Below are positions 1 through 7,972 of a DNA stretch of 34,999 bases, one piece after another. The stretch spans positions 105,930-140,928 of the forward strand of contig DIZL01000072.1 in assembly GCA_002429385.1 (NCBI GenBank). The letters are read 5' to 3'. The first letter of the stretch is position 1. Each line of letters opens with the position of its first letter. The stretch is from Prolixibacteraceae bacterium UBA6029. Its GTDB lineage: Bacteria > Bacteroidota > Bacteroidia > Bacteroidales > Prolixibacteraceae. Under the pieces are notes generated by a model. The model did not search any database and had not been told where the DNA came from. It saw only the letters and a list, made by a program, of their open reading frames with translations. The position numbers were made by a program, and so were the translations under genes.

Positions 1-130
1 AACAAATTCGAAACAAATTCGAAGCGGTACGAATTTGTTACGAATTTGTTACGTATTTGATTCGAATTTGTTACGAATTTGTACTGAAAGTGGTATGACA
101 CTGGTATGACAATGGTACGACAGGGAATAG
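1..130. repeat. 11-bp-phased repeat, possibly half of a large palindrome cut by the window edge
   Basis: Two 11-bp units AACAAATTCGA (1-22) are followed by a short spacer and then nine consecutive 11-bp units starting at 29, 40, 51, 62, 73, 84, 95, 106 and 117. The units at 29 and 40 are ACGAATTTGTT, the complement of the first two units, so the axis of symmetry lies near 23-28. Later units change to a (c/a)tgacantGGT type, and the array ends in GGGAATAG (123-130). The element at 19002-19181 has the same 11-bp phase and the same GGGAATAG/CTATTCCC edge. The left part probably lies before the window. No coding potential was seen. Confidence 0.75.
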
Positions 131-440
131 AAGCATTCCTTTAGGAAAAGGTTGGGAATAAGGCGGTTGGTATGGAAATAATTCAAATACCGTGTATTTT
201 GCTCCCAGTCATATGCTTAACTTTACCTCAATCGCTAAATCCTGTTTCGGTTTAGGGGAACTATTCTTTGAGCAATCCAAAAAAAATATTAAACAACATA
301 TTCTCTACCTATTAAACTGTATTTCTGATGGTTGAACACAAAGGTTAATATTCCTTAAATAATACAATCCATTGATTCTCTTAATCTTTAGACAAAGCTC
401 ACAATTCAGGGTCCGGTAACAAATTCAGGTAATCTTTCTG
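131..440. other. Intergenic stretch without recognised features
   Basis: This is AT-rich DNA between the 11-bp-phased repeat and the fusA2 promoter. I see no open frame of convincing length, no tRNA-like fold and no strong hairpin. Confidence 0.5.
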
Positions 441-444
441 CATC

Positions 445-474
445 TTGGTTGTTAAGTAATTATTACTAATTTTG
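445..474 (+). promoter_or_regulatory. Probable fusA2 promoter (Bacteroidota type)
   Basis: TAATTTTG at 467-474 fits the Bacteroidota -7 consensus TAnnTTTG. A CTTG/TTGG -33-like box lies at 444-448, with about 19 bases between TTG and the -7 box. This would give a leader of roughly 60 nt before the fusA2 ATG at 545. The assignment is by pattern only. Confidence 0.45.
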
Positions 475-544
475 ATCCACTCTCTTGATTACAGCCTGAG
501 ACAGCTGATAATGAAGGAATAAAAACCCAAATAACTATCTAAAT

Positions 545-2701
545 ATGAAAGTCTATAAAACTGAAGAAATTCGCAACATTACTTTAATTGGTAATGCTGG
601 CAGTGGGAAAACCACCCTTGCAGAAGCTATGCTTTTCGAGGGTGGAGTCATAAACCGCAGAGGTGATGTCAGTACTAAGAATACTGTATCTGACTATCAC
701 CTGATTGAGCAGGAATACGGCAATTCGGTATTTTCCTCGCTCATGTATACAGAAGTGAACGGCAAAAAGATTAATATTCTGGATACCCCCGGAATGGATG
801 ATTTTTGCGGTGGAGTTGTTTCTTCCCTTCAGGTAGCGCCCCTTGCCCTGATGGTAATCGATGCTTCAACAGGCATTGGCGCCGGAACAGAATCCGCTTT
901 CCGTCATGCCGAAGCAGCAAATAATAAACTGATTTTTGTATTGAACCACCTGGATAATGAGAATGCAAATTATGACCAGGATGTCGATAATTTAAAAAGC
1001 AAATTCGGCAATAAAGTAACTGTTGTGCAGTATCCTGTTGAGACTGGCGCAGGCTTTAACTCTATTGTTGATGTATTGATGATGAAAATGTATAAGTACG
1101 GTCCTGACGGAGGAAAACCCGAGATTCTCGATATTCCTGCCTCAGAAAAGACTCGTGCCGATAAATTACACAATGACCTGGCTGAAATGGCAGCCGAAAA
1201 TGAAGAATCCCTCATGGAATTGTACTTTGAGCAGGGTTCATTATCACAGGAAGATATGCGCCGCGGAATGAGAATAGGGATGACCAAACGTGATTTGTTT
1301 CCTGTTTTCTGCATCTCGGCTAAAAAGAATATGGGAGTTGGCCGTTTACTCGAATTTGTCTGTAACATCGCCCCCGCTCCTTCCCAGGTACCTATGCGTG
1401 AAATCATCCAGGGGAAACCCGTTGTGATGAGCGAAACAGCACCTACCTCTTTGTTTGTATTTAAGACAGCGCTCGAACCACACGTGGGAGAAGTAACTTA
1501 TTTCAAGGTGATGTCAGGAAAAGTCACCGAAGGTAAAGACCTTTATAATACGTTTAACAATGGCAAGGAAAGAATCTCGCAACTCTTTGTTACCGCCGGA
1601 AAGAACCGTACCAGCGTTCCTGAACTGGTTGCCGGTGATATTGGTTGCACCGTAAAACTGAAAGATACCAAATTCAACCAGACTCTTTGCGACAAGGAAT
1701 TAGACCTGAAGTTTGCCCCAATCGTTTTCCCTGATCCAAAATTCAGGATTGCAATTAAAGCAGTATCCGAAACCGATGATGAAAAAGTGGGTGAGATTCT
1801 TCACAAAGTGAAGGAGGAAGATCCAACCTATATCGTGAATTACCTGAAAGAACTCAAACAGCTGATCGTTGAAGGACAGGGTGAATACCACCTGAACACC
1901 TTAAAATGGTACTTCGATCACACGCATAAAATCGACATTGAATTTAAAACGCCTAAAATCCCATACCGCGAAACCATTACCAAATCTGCCGAGGGCGATT
2001 ACCGTCATAAAAAGCAATCCGGTGGTTCAGGTCAGTTTGGTGAGGTTCATATGATCATCGAACCTTTTGAAGAAGGCTCACAGCCTAAAAACATGTTCAT
2101 CATGAATGGCAAGGAACAGAAGATTTCTGTTCGCGATACTCAGGAGACGCCTCTGCCATGGGGTGGGAAACTTGTCTTCCATAACTGTATAGTTGGAGGT
2201 TCAATCGACCTCCGCTTCCTTCCTGCTATCCTGAAAGGGATCATGGAAAAAATGGAAGAAGGTCCGCTTACTGGTTCTTACGCCCGCGATATCCGTGTTT
2301 ACATATACGACGGTAAGATGCACCCTGTTGATTCAAACGAAATCTCTTTCCGCCTGGCCGGACGTAATGCCTTCAGCATTGCCTTTAAAAACGCAGGCGC
2401 CAAAATCCTTGAACCAATCTACGAACTCGATGTATGGGTACAGGCCGAACGCATGGGTGATGTAATGAGCGACCTGCAAGGACGCCGTGCATTGATTATG
2501 GGTATGGGCAACGAAAGAGGCTATGAAAAAATCAGCGCGCGTGTTCCATTGAAGGAAATGAACAAATACTCCACTTCATTAAGCTCCTTAACCGGCGGAC
2601 GTGGCGTTTTCAATATGAAATTTGCGGCTTACGAAAAAGTGCCACAGGAAGTACAGGATGAACTATTGGCCGCTTATGCCGCTGAAGAAAAAGACGAATA
2701 A
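545..2701 (+). CDS. fusA2: EF-G-like translation factor (EF-G2/FusA2 paralogue)
   Basis: The 718-residue product has the full EF-G length: a GTPase-like domain, a domain II (about residues 290-390), and domains III-V to the C-terminus (including a QSGGSGQFGEV stretch near 490-500). It would act on the ribosome in translocation. The G1 loop is GNAGSGKT (16-23), not the usual AHIDAGKT. G3 reads DTPGM (80-84), with Met where elongation factors have the catalytic His. G4 is NHLD (134-137), not NKxD. These changes match the second EF-G paralogue of Bacteroidota, which in Bacteroides has been described as lacking GTPase activity and supporting growth under carbon limitation. It therefore probably accompanies a canonical fusA elsewhere. 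The gene stands alone, with its own promoter and a strong terminator. The ATG at 545 is the only sensible start. Confidence 0.9.
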   Translation: MKVYKTEEIRNITLIGNAGSGKTTLAEAMLFEGGVINRRGDVSTKNTVSDYHLIEQEYGNSVFSSLMYTEVNGKKINILDTPGMDDFCGGVVSSLQVAPLALMVIDASTGIGAGTESAFRHAEAANNKLIFVLNHLDNENANYDQDVDNLKSKFGNKVTVVQYPVETGAGFNSIVDVLMMKMYKYGPDGGKPEILDIPASEKTRADKLHNDLAEMAAENEESLMELYFEQGSLSQEDMRRGMRIGMTKRDLFPVFCISAKKNMGVGRLLEFVCNIAPAPSQVPMREIIQGKPVVMSETAPTSLFVFKTALEPHVGEVTYFKVMSGKVTEGKDLYNTFNNGKERISQLFVTAGKNRTSVPELVAGDIGCTVKLKDTKFNQTLCDKELDLKFAPIVFPDPKFRIAIKAVSETDDEKVGEILHKVKEEDPTYIVNYLKELKQLIVEGQGEYHLNTLKWYFDHTHKIDIEFKTPKIPYRETITKSAEGDYRHKKQSGGSGQFGEVHMIIEPFEEGSQPKNMFIMNGKEQKISVRDTQETPLPWGGKLVFHNCIVGGSIDLRFLPAILKGIMEKMEEGPLTGSYARDIRVYIYDGKMHPVDSNEISFRLAGRNAFSIAFKNAGAKILEPIYELDVWVQAERMGDVMSDLQGRRALIMGMGNERGYEKISARVPLKEMNKYSTSLSSLTGGRGVFNMKFAAYEKVPQEVQDELLAAYAAEEKDE

Positions 2702-2742
2702 ATACCAAATCTTTCTTTAGATTTCTTTTACTAAAACGAAAG

Positions 2743-2767
2743 ACCCGGGAATGCCACCCGGGTTTTT
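2743..2767 (+). terminator. Intrinsic terminator of fusA2
   Basis: A perfect 7-bp stem ACCCGGG/CCCGGGT (2743-2749 and 2757-2763) with loop AATGCCA is followed by TTTTT. It lies 42 bases after the fusA2 stop. The same hairpin with flanks, about 31 identical bases, recurs at 10509-10533. Confidence 0.85.
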
Positions 2768-2852
2768 CTCATTAAGGTTCAGTAGGTTTTGTCCTGAAAT
2801 AGGTTTTACTTTATCTATAAGTCTATTCAAGGAAAAGACACATTGAATACCC

Positions 2853-2963
2853 TTATTTTTTCCTGATCTTAATCACAACATTTCCGTCAATTGCATAGCC
2901 AATGCTTTCAGTTGGAAAACTTGCGGATTGAATCACTCCAAATTCTTTAAACTTATTAAGTGT
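2853..2963 (-). pseudogene. C-terminal remnant, possibly of a trypsin-like peptidase
   Basis: Read on the minus strand, an open frame of 36 codons ends at TAA (2853-2855). It contains FGVIQSASFPTESIGYAI and ends in a basic tail (VIKIRKK). There is an in-frame stop just upstream and no start codon, so only a gene tail is present. The SIGYAI-type motif resembles the end of trypsin-like peptidase domains in Bacteroidota, but this is a weak guess. The remnant abuts the 3' side of the LRR gene, at a short direct repeat. Confidence 0.3.
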
Positions 2964-2974
2964 TCAATCAATTA

Positions 2975-4537
2975 TTATTGCAAAACAAGTTTTTTAGTAA
3001 AAACATTCTTATTTTCAAAGATCTTAATGATATAGATCCCTTTGGGAAAACGCGACAGATCAAATTTGCCTTGCATCATATCGCTTGTTTGTATCAATTC
3101 ACCCGAGGGACTATAAATTTCTGCCTTCTGAATATTCTTGCCATTAATTGAAAAGATGGCGTTTGTTGGATTTGGATAAATATCCACTTCACCTGGACTT
3201 GATAAATGACTTTCCGGTATACCCGAAGAACAATTTAGAAATTTAATATTTAGCGGATTAATCCCATAAGCGCTCAATGTAACCCCGGCAGGTGGAAATG
3301 GAAGCTGCCAGACACAAATCTCTTTAAGATTATAACATAGTCTTATCTCGATATAGGTCAGTTTTGTGTTTTGTGACAAATCCAGTTTGGCAAATGGATT
3401 CGATCCACATTGTAAAAACGTCAAATTCGGATTGCCAGTCAAATCTAAATAGCTCATCCCGTTACTGTCGCAGCCCAGCGTTTTTAAGATTGGATTATGG
3501 GAAACATCCAGTTTTGACAAAGGATTTGAATGAGTATACAGAGTTTCCAATATTGGATTACCGGAAAGATCAAGCTCAGAAATATTGTTCATCGTACAAC
3601 CAATGGATCTTAGATTTGCATTTTTAGTCAAATCAAGACGAACTAATTTATTGGCTGAGCAGATTAAATCTTTCATTCGCTCATTACTGGATAAATTCAA
3701 ATCAGAAATTAAATTCTGCTGACAGGATAGACGCTCTAACGATTTTACCATCGAGACATCAAGGGTTGCTAATTGATTATTATCACAATAAATCCATATC
3801 AGACTTTTACTTGCCGGCAACTGTAATTCCGATAGTTGATTTTCATTAGTCCATAGTTCACTCAGCATTGTATTTGCAGCCAGGTTTAAAGAAACCAATC
3901 GGTTGTGATTGCAATTTAAATACTCCAGGGAGTCATTATTGACTAAATTCATATCTGTCAATAAATTATTATTACATGTCAGTTTTTTTAATTGGAGATT
4001 TGCAGATAAGTCTATTTTTGAGATAGAATTATTGTCGCAATAGATTCTTTCAATTTGTGTATTATTTAGTAAATCTAAAGTTGTCAAGGCATTGCTACCG
4101 CAATTTATTTCTTTTAATAGCTTTAGCGATGAAACATCTATGGTGTTTAGCTGATTGTGATCGCAAGATAAATTCTCAAGCAAGACGCACTTTGAAATAT
4201 TTAAAGTGGTTATGTTGGTACCCGAACAGTAAAGAGTTTTCAATAAGGTATTTGATGATAAATCCAATGAACGAAAACTATTTTCACTACAGGCTAAATA
4301 CTTAAGATTTGTAAATGCTTCAATACCTGTCAAATCGGATATTGGGGCTGACCAGGAAAGCAGAATTAAAGTATCGACAGATTGAGCTTCTGAATAATCA
4401 ATTTCTCCATCACTATTCCGGTCAACTTTCAATTCGATTAGTAATTTCTTAAAACTTGAATCAGGAATATTAACAACCTGTGCCTGAATAAGGATTGAGG
4501 TTAGTAATGCAAAAATGAGTGTCATTGTTTTTTTCAT
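2975..4537 (-). CDS. Secreted leucine-rich-repeat protein with T9SS type A sorting domain
   Basis: The start at 4537 (MKKTMTLIFALL...) gives a good signal peptide and 520 residues. An upstream in-frame ATG at 4570 would add 11 residues that do not look like a signal peptide. After cleavage comes a short region with an EF-hand-like loop (DRNSDGEIDYSE), often seen before LRRs in this family. Next come 15 full 21-residue repeats of the form LxxLxCxxNxLxxLDLSxNxx plus a degenerate sixteenth; most keep the Cys at position 6. The C-terminal ~75 residues (from YPNPTNAIFSI to TKKLVLQ) are a type A sorting domain. The product is therefore exported through T9SS and either anchored or released. Its ligand is unknown. 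It is last in a minus-strand row of T9SS cargo genes and has a hairpin in its leader. Confidence 0.85.
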   Translation of the reverse strand: MKKTMTLIFALLTSILIQAQVVNIPDSSFKKLLIELKVDRNSDGEIDYSEAQSVDTLILLSWSAPISDLTGIEAFTNLKYLACSENSFRSLDLSSNTLLKTLYCSGTNITTLNISKCVLLENLSCDHNQLNTIDVSSLKLLKEINCGSNALTTLDLLNNTQIERIYCDNNSISKIDLSANLQLKKLTCNNNLLTDMNLVNNDSLEYLNCNHNRLVSLNLAANTMLSELWTNENQLSELQLPASKSLIWIYCDNNQLATLDVSMVKSLERLSCQQNLISDLNLSSNERMKDLICSANKLVRLDLTKNANLRSIGCTMNNISELDLSGNPILETLYTHSNPLSKLDVSHNPILKTLGCDSNGMSYLDLTGNPNLTFLQCGSNPFAKLDLSQNTKLTYIEIRLCYNLKEICVWQLPFPPAGVTLSAYGINPLNIKFLNCSSGIPESHLSSPGEVDIYPNPTNAIFSINGKNIQKAEIYSPSGELIQTSDMMQGKFDLSRFPKGIYIIKIFENKNVFTKKLVLQ

Positions 4538-4564
4538 GATCATTTCTTTTGTTTGTATTAAGTG

Positions 4565-4598
4565 TTCCATCTCTTTTTGAAAGATAGAATCCCTTTGC
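4565..4598. repeat. Leader hairpin, copy 1 of a repeated element
   Basis: TTCCATCT (4565-4572) pairs with AGATAGAA (4582-4589), with one mismatch and loop CTTTTTGAA. The stretch is nearly identical over 34 bases to 7931-7964. It lies 28 bases before the LRR start codon, so it is probably in that gene's 5' leader. Confidence 0.6.
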
Positions 4599-4627
4599 CG
4601 ACTTTAATGCAGCTATGCTTAATCTTT

Positions 4628-6352
4628 TCATTCTTTAATAATCTTTCCAACGTAGGTTTTATTTTTTGTAATAACATGAACAAAATAGATCCCTTGTGGA
4701 AGTTTCGAAATATCAACAAACGCTGTAGGTATGTTAACTTTGCTTTCTACTGATTTGCCATTTAAATCAAATACCTGGATAGATTCAATAGTTCCGACTC
4801 CTTTAACTGAAAATCCAAATCTAACCGGATTTGGGAAAAACAACAGCTCCGAATGATCATTTGCAGTACTACTAATTCCAGTCGTTGATTTAGTTCGGGA
4901 GTATCCAGTTCCTCCGCCATTTGCAGCATCAATACCAACGGAAAAACTGTTTTGAGAAGAATAGATAATCTTTCCTGGCCACCCGGTAAGCATCCATTTA
5001 TAAGATTGAGAGAAGTATGAATAAGTATATGATATTTTATATTTTGACTGATTAACCAATTTGTCATTTTGAAATACTTTCCAGGTAATACTATCAGTTC
5101 CGGCTATTCGTTCAATCTGATTTAAGTCATCTGAATACACTGAGTCACATTTGCCTGTAAATCCCATACATTCTATAACTTTATACCAATCTCCACTGAT
5201 TAAATTGTACACGGAATCTACGTTTAACGCAAACTCACAATTCTGATCCAACTTTAGCAACCATCCGCTATGATTTGTTACTCCCGCAATGATAAAACCA
5301 TTATCATTGGTCGCCTTTACAGAATTTCCAATATCATGGATTGAAAGATCCAGAAGCTTTGTCCAAACTCTATTGCCATATGACAGATTCTTTTTTATCC
5401 ATAAATCATCAGAGGTACTGCCAACATCATTTGTATTTATTCTTTGTCCAACGGATATTATATCTCCGGTTTCATTTACAGCCAGGGAGTTTGAATGAAA
5501 GTAATATCCATTAGATGGAGGATACAGTTTTTCCCAAATCGTATTACCATGGGTGTCTAATTTAATTATTTTATCCTCTGAATTATTGAAAAACCCAACA
5601 GCAATAAAATTTGCATCACTTGTTTGAATGATTTCCTTCCCTACAAATGAGTTAAGTTTTTTATACCAAATACTATCCCCTAAATTACTGAGTTTGCAAA
5701 CACCTACCCCACCTGTAAAAACGAAATCACCACTTGAAGTTTGAATAATCGAACTTGCCTCTGATATGGGCCAATTATGGATTGTTTTTGTCCAAAGTGT
5801 GTCACAATGTTGATCCAGCTTAAGTATCCATATATCCCTTGAAGCGTTTATAGACACATAGTTTTTTGTTCCGGCAACAATGTAGCCACCATCTGAAGTT
5901 TGCTTAATTGAATTTGCATAGTCATTGTATAGCCCTCCGTAGGTTTTTGTCCAGAGGGTATCGCCACTGGCATCTAATTTTAATATCCAAATATCACCAT
6001 ACATACTCATCCGTTCCATATCAATATGATAATTTTTTCTGCCTGCAACAATAAAACCTCCGTCAGAAGTTGGTTGGATCTCTGAAGCCCAGTCTCTGTA
6101 AGAATACCCGTACGATCTGGTCCAAATGGTATCGCCCATTTGATTTAGCTTGATGATATAGGCATCTTCAAAATTTTGACCAATACCGCCACAGGCAATA
6201 TAACCACCATCTGATGTTTGTTGAACAGACAATAAACTGGAGGCAATACCGAAATTGTAAATTTTACTGAATGTGATCGGTTGTGTAAACCCACTTAATG
6301 AAATAAAAAAGAGTATACCAACTAAACATTTCAAAATTGATGTGTTTTTCAT
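4628..6352 (-). CDS. Secreted repeat (delta-60/PQQ-like propeller) protein with T9SS type A sorting domain
   Basis: The start at 6352 (MKNTSILKCLVGILFFISLSGFT) gives a clear signal peptide and 574 residues. The longer open frame to 6472 runs through low-complexity DNA and the end of the upstream gene, so it is rejected. The body carries about seven imperfect repeats of the pattern QTSDGGYIVAG...DIWILKLDxxGDTLWTKTYGG, typical of bacterial delta-60/propeller-like proteins. A linker follows, then a type A sorting domain starting at FFPNPVRFGFSVKG and ending in GKIIKE. It should be exported through T9SS. The function is unknown; such propellers often serve binding roles. A 94-bp spacer with a 7-bp repeat separates it from the upstream gene. 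Confidence 0.85.
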   Translation of the reverse strand: MKNTSILKCLVGILFFISLSGFTQPITFSKIYNFGIASSLLSVQQTSDGGYIACGGIGQNFEDAYIIKLNQMGDTIWTRSYGYSYRDWASEIQPTSDGGFIVAGRKNYHIDMERMSMYGDIWILKLDASGDTLWTKTYGGLYNDYANSIKQTSDGGYIVAGTKNYVSINASRDIWILKLDQHCDTLWTKTIHNWPISEASSIIQTSSGDFVFTGGVGVCKLSNLGDSIWYKKLNSFVGKEIIQTSDANFIAVGFFNNSEDKIIKLDTHGNTIWEKLYPPSNGYYFHSNSLAVNETGDIISVGQRINTNDVGSTSDDLWIKKNLSYGNRVWTKLLDLSIHDIGNSVKATNDNGFIIAGVTNHSGWLLKLDQNCEFALNVDSVYNLISGDWYKVIECMGFTGKCDSVYSDDLNQIERIAGTDSITWKVFQNDKLVNQSKYKISYTYSYFSQSYKWMLTGWPGKIIYSSQNSFSVGIDAANGGGTGYSRTKSTTGISSTANDHSELLFFPNPVRFGFSVKGVGTIESIQVFDLNGKSVESKVNIPTAFVDISKLPQGIYFVHVITKNKTYVGKIIKE

Positions 6353-6406
6353 TTTCCTTATTTTAAAAAATAATTCAATTAACTTTAATCTCAACGGAAT
6401 TGGCTT

Positions 6407-6453
6407 CCTCCTTGCTCCTTGCTCCATGCTCCCCGCTCCCTGCCCCTTATTCC
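6407..6453. repeat. 7-bp-phased GCTCC repeat
   Basis: GCTCC-type units start at 6414, 6421, 6428, 6435 and 6442 (the last as GCCCC), exactly 7 bp apart. They overlap the stop codon of the upstream T9SS gene (6447-6449). The stretch is GC-rich against AT-rich surroundings. Confidence 0.65.
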
Positions 6454-7904
6454 ACAACCAATTTACCTGCATAAATCAATGAATTGGACGAAGTAAGCTT
6501 ATACAAATAGATGCCACTTTTTAAACCCGTTAAATGAATGATGCGTGAAGAACCCTCGAATTGTACTGATTTAACCAGGGTCCCGGTCGGACTGTAAATC
6601 TTTACCTCATGTATTACGGCATCATCATTCAACTGAAAAGTAACCCCATCGCGGGCTGGATTAGGAAATACCTTTAATCGGTCATCGGTTTTAATATTTG
6701 AAACACCTGTAATTACCAATCGATTGCCCCATTCCGTTTCTCCTTTCTTGTAATAAACCAATTTCCGCTCTTCCGAGTCACCTGCATACCCTGAACAAGA
6801 GTAATACGGCCCCCCGAGGCCCTTGAGATATCGCTTCTCATACAGACAGCCCTCTCCAATGATGGTGCCCAGACAAGATCCATTACCTATGTAGAGTTCT
6901 GTCATACTCGGATCAATCTTCATCAGGAATTCATCGTTGCGCATATACATTTGGTGTGCAGAATTAGATTCGATGATTGGCTCACCGGGCAGCTTATCGA
7001 AAGCAGGGTTGGCTAAAACCACCGATTTTAAGGTGTCGTTGGTTGTCTTCAATGTGGCGCTGTCGGTGTAAATGGTTTCAATGCTTTGGGTGCGTACATA
7101 ACGATAAACAATGGAGTCGGCATAATCGGTCCGTTCCAGGTATTTATATATACACCTGTTGTCATATTCACGTATGGGAGAAAGAAAATATCCATCCCCA
7201 AAGTTGTGTTCCTGCACGTGCAGTTCATCCCCCGGATTAAAACCATTGACATCGAACCAACTCAGGTTCTGAACGCCAGCTTCAGGATTGATAAGCCCTA
7301 CAAGAGTATACGAATCAAGGCTGTCGTACGGATCTCTAACGACAATATCGGGGAAAAGATAAAAGTTGAGCGTTTCAACAAAGCCATAGGTTTTGCTTAT
7401 TTTTACCTTTAGTTTATTCAAAGCATGGTCCACCAGGTTTCCCTGTTGGTCAAGCACCCGGAAGGCAATTGTTTTCACAGAATCGATTAAGCCCAGAACA
7501 TTTCCTAACTCAACAGCTTGCACACTGGCCTCGACCCTAAAGGTGTCCGTACGTTGAAAAGCAATCCACGATTCGTTTAACCTGGCCCGGGTTTTTAGGG
7601 TAACCACACCACCTTCCCTGTTGAAAAACAGGTTAGCGCCATCAGCCTTTAAAACCACTTTCTCTCCAATCCACGAAGCCTTGTAAGGAGAAAAGCAATA
7701 CGCCGATACTTCCTGAATAGTAGCAAACGGATATAAAATAGTATCTGAAGCTGCTTTCACCGAATCGACCCTTAGTCCTTTAATCCTGTCCTCTGTATTA
7801 CCAAAAAGGGCAACCCGGTGGGCATACACCGTTTGATAATCGTGTGCCGGGGCTTTTAAAACTACGATGGTCAAAAGCAATAAGAATAGATAGAGCGTTT
7901 TCAT
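6447..7904 (-). CDS. Secreted protein of unknown fold with T9SS type A sorting domain
   Basis: The 485-residue product begins with a strong signal peptide (MKTLYLFLLLLTIVVLKAPAH). The middle ~370 residues contain Cys residues in CIYKYLERTDY and around 345-370 (CLGTIIGEGCLYEKRY, YYSCSGYAG), and no domain I recognise. The last ~75 residues, from VFPNPARDGVTF to AGKLVVE, are a type A sorting domain with the usual ...SGIYLYKL... strand, so export through T9SS is likely. The GDSEERKLVYYKKGETEWG segment just before the tail recurs in many Bacteroidota T9SS proteins (T9SS-linked lipid- or glycan-binding is not established). A hairpin lies in its leader. Confidence 0.8.
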   Translation of the reverse strand: MKTLYLFLLLLTIVVLKAPAHDYQTVYAHRVALFGNTEDRIKGLRVDSVKAASDTILYPFATIQEVSAYCFSPYKASWIGEKVVLKADGANLFFNREGGVVTLKTRARLNESWIAFQRTDTFRVEASVQAVELGNVLGLIDSVKTIAFRVLDQQGNLVDHALNKLKVKISKTYGFVETLNFYLFPDIVVRDPYDSLDSYTLVGLINPEAGVQNLSWFDVNGFNPGDELHVQEHNFGDGYFLSPIREYDNRCIYKYLERTDYADSIVYRYVRTQSIETIYTDSATLKTTNDTLKSVVLANPAFDKLPGEPIIESNSAHQMYMRNDEFLMKIDPSMTELYIGNGSCLGTIIGEGCLYEKRYLKGLGGPYYSCSGYAGDSEERKLVYYKKGETEWGNRLVITGVSNIKTDDRLKVFPNPARDGVTFQLNDDAVIHEVKIYSPTGTLVKSVQFEGSSRIIHLTGLKSGIYLYKLTSSNSLIYAGKLVVE

Positions 7905-7923
7905 AGTTAAGAATTTGAGCGAA

Positions 7924-7963
7924 CGAGGGATTCCATCTCTTTTTGAAAGATGGAATCCCTTCG
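7924..7963. repeat. Leader hairpin, copy 2 of a repeated element
   Basis: A perfect 13-bp stem AGGGATTCCATCT/AGATGGAATCCCT (7926-7938 and 7948-7960) has a 9-base loop CTTTTTGAA. Two more CG/CG pairs extend it beyond a bulge. It lies 22 bases before the start at 7904, and the broken gene's stop is just upstream at 7973. There is no T-run, so it is not a standard intrinsic terminator. Confidence 0.7.
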
Positions 7964-7972
7964 CGGTTCTTA

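Noticed and set aside
6353..6472. N-terminal extension of the propeller protein (40 residues)
   Set aside because: It is translated from the 7-bp repeat and overlaps the end of the upstream gene. The signal peptide starts at 6352.
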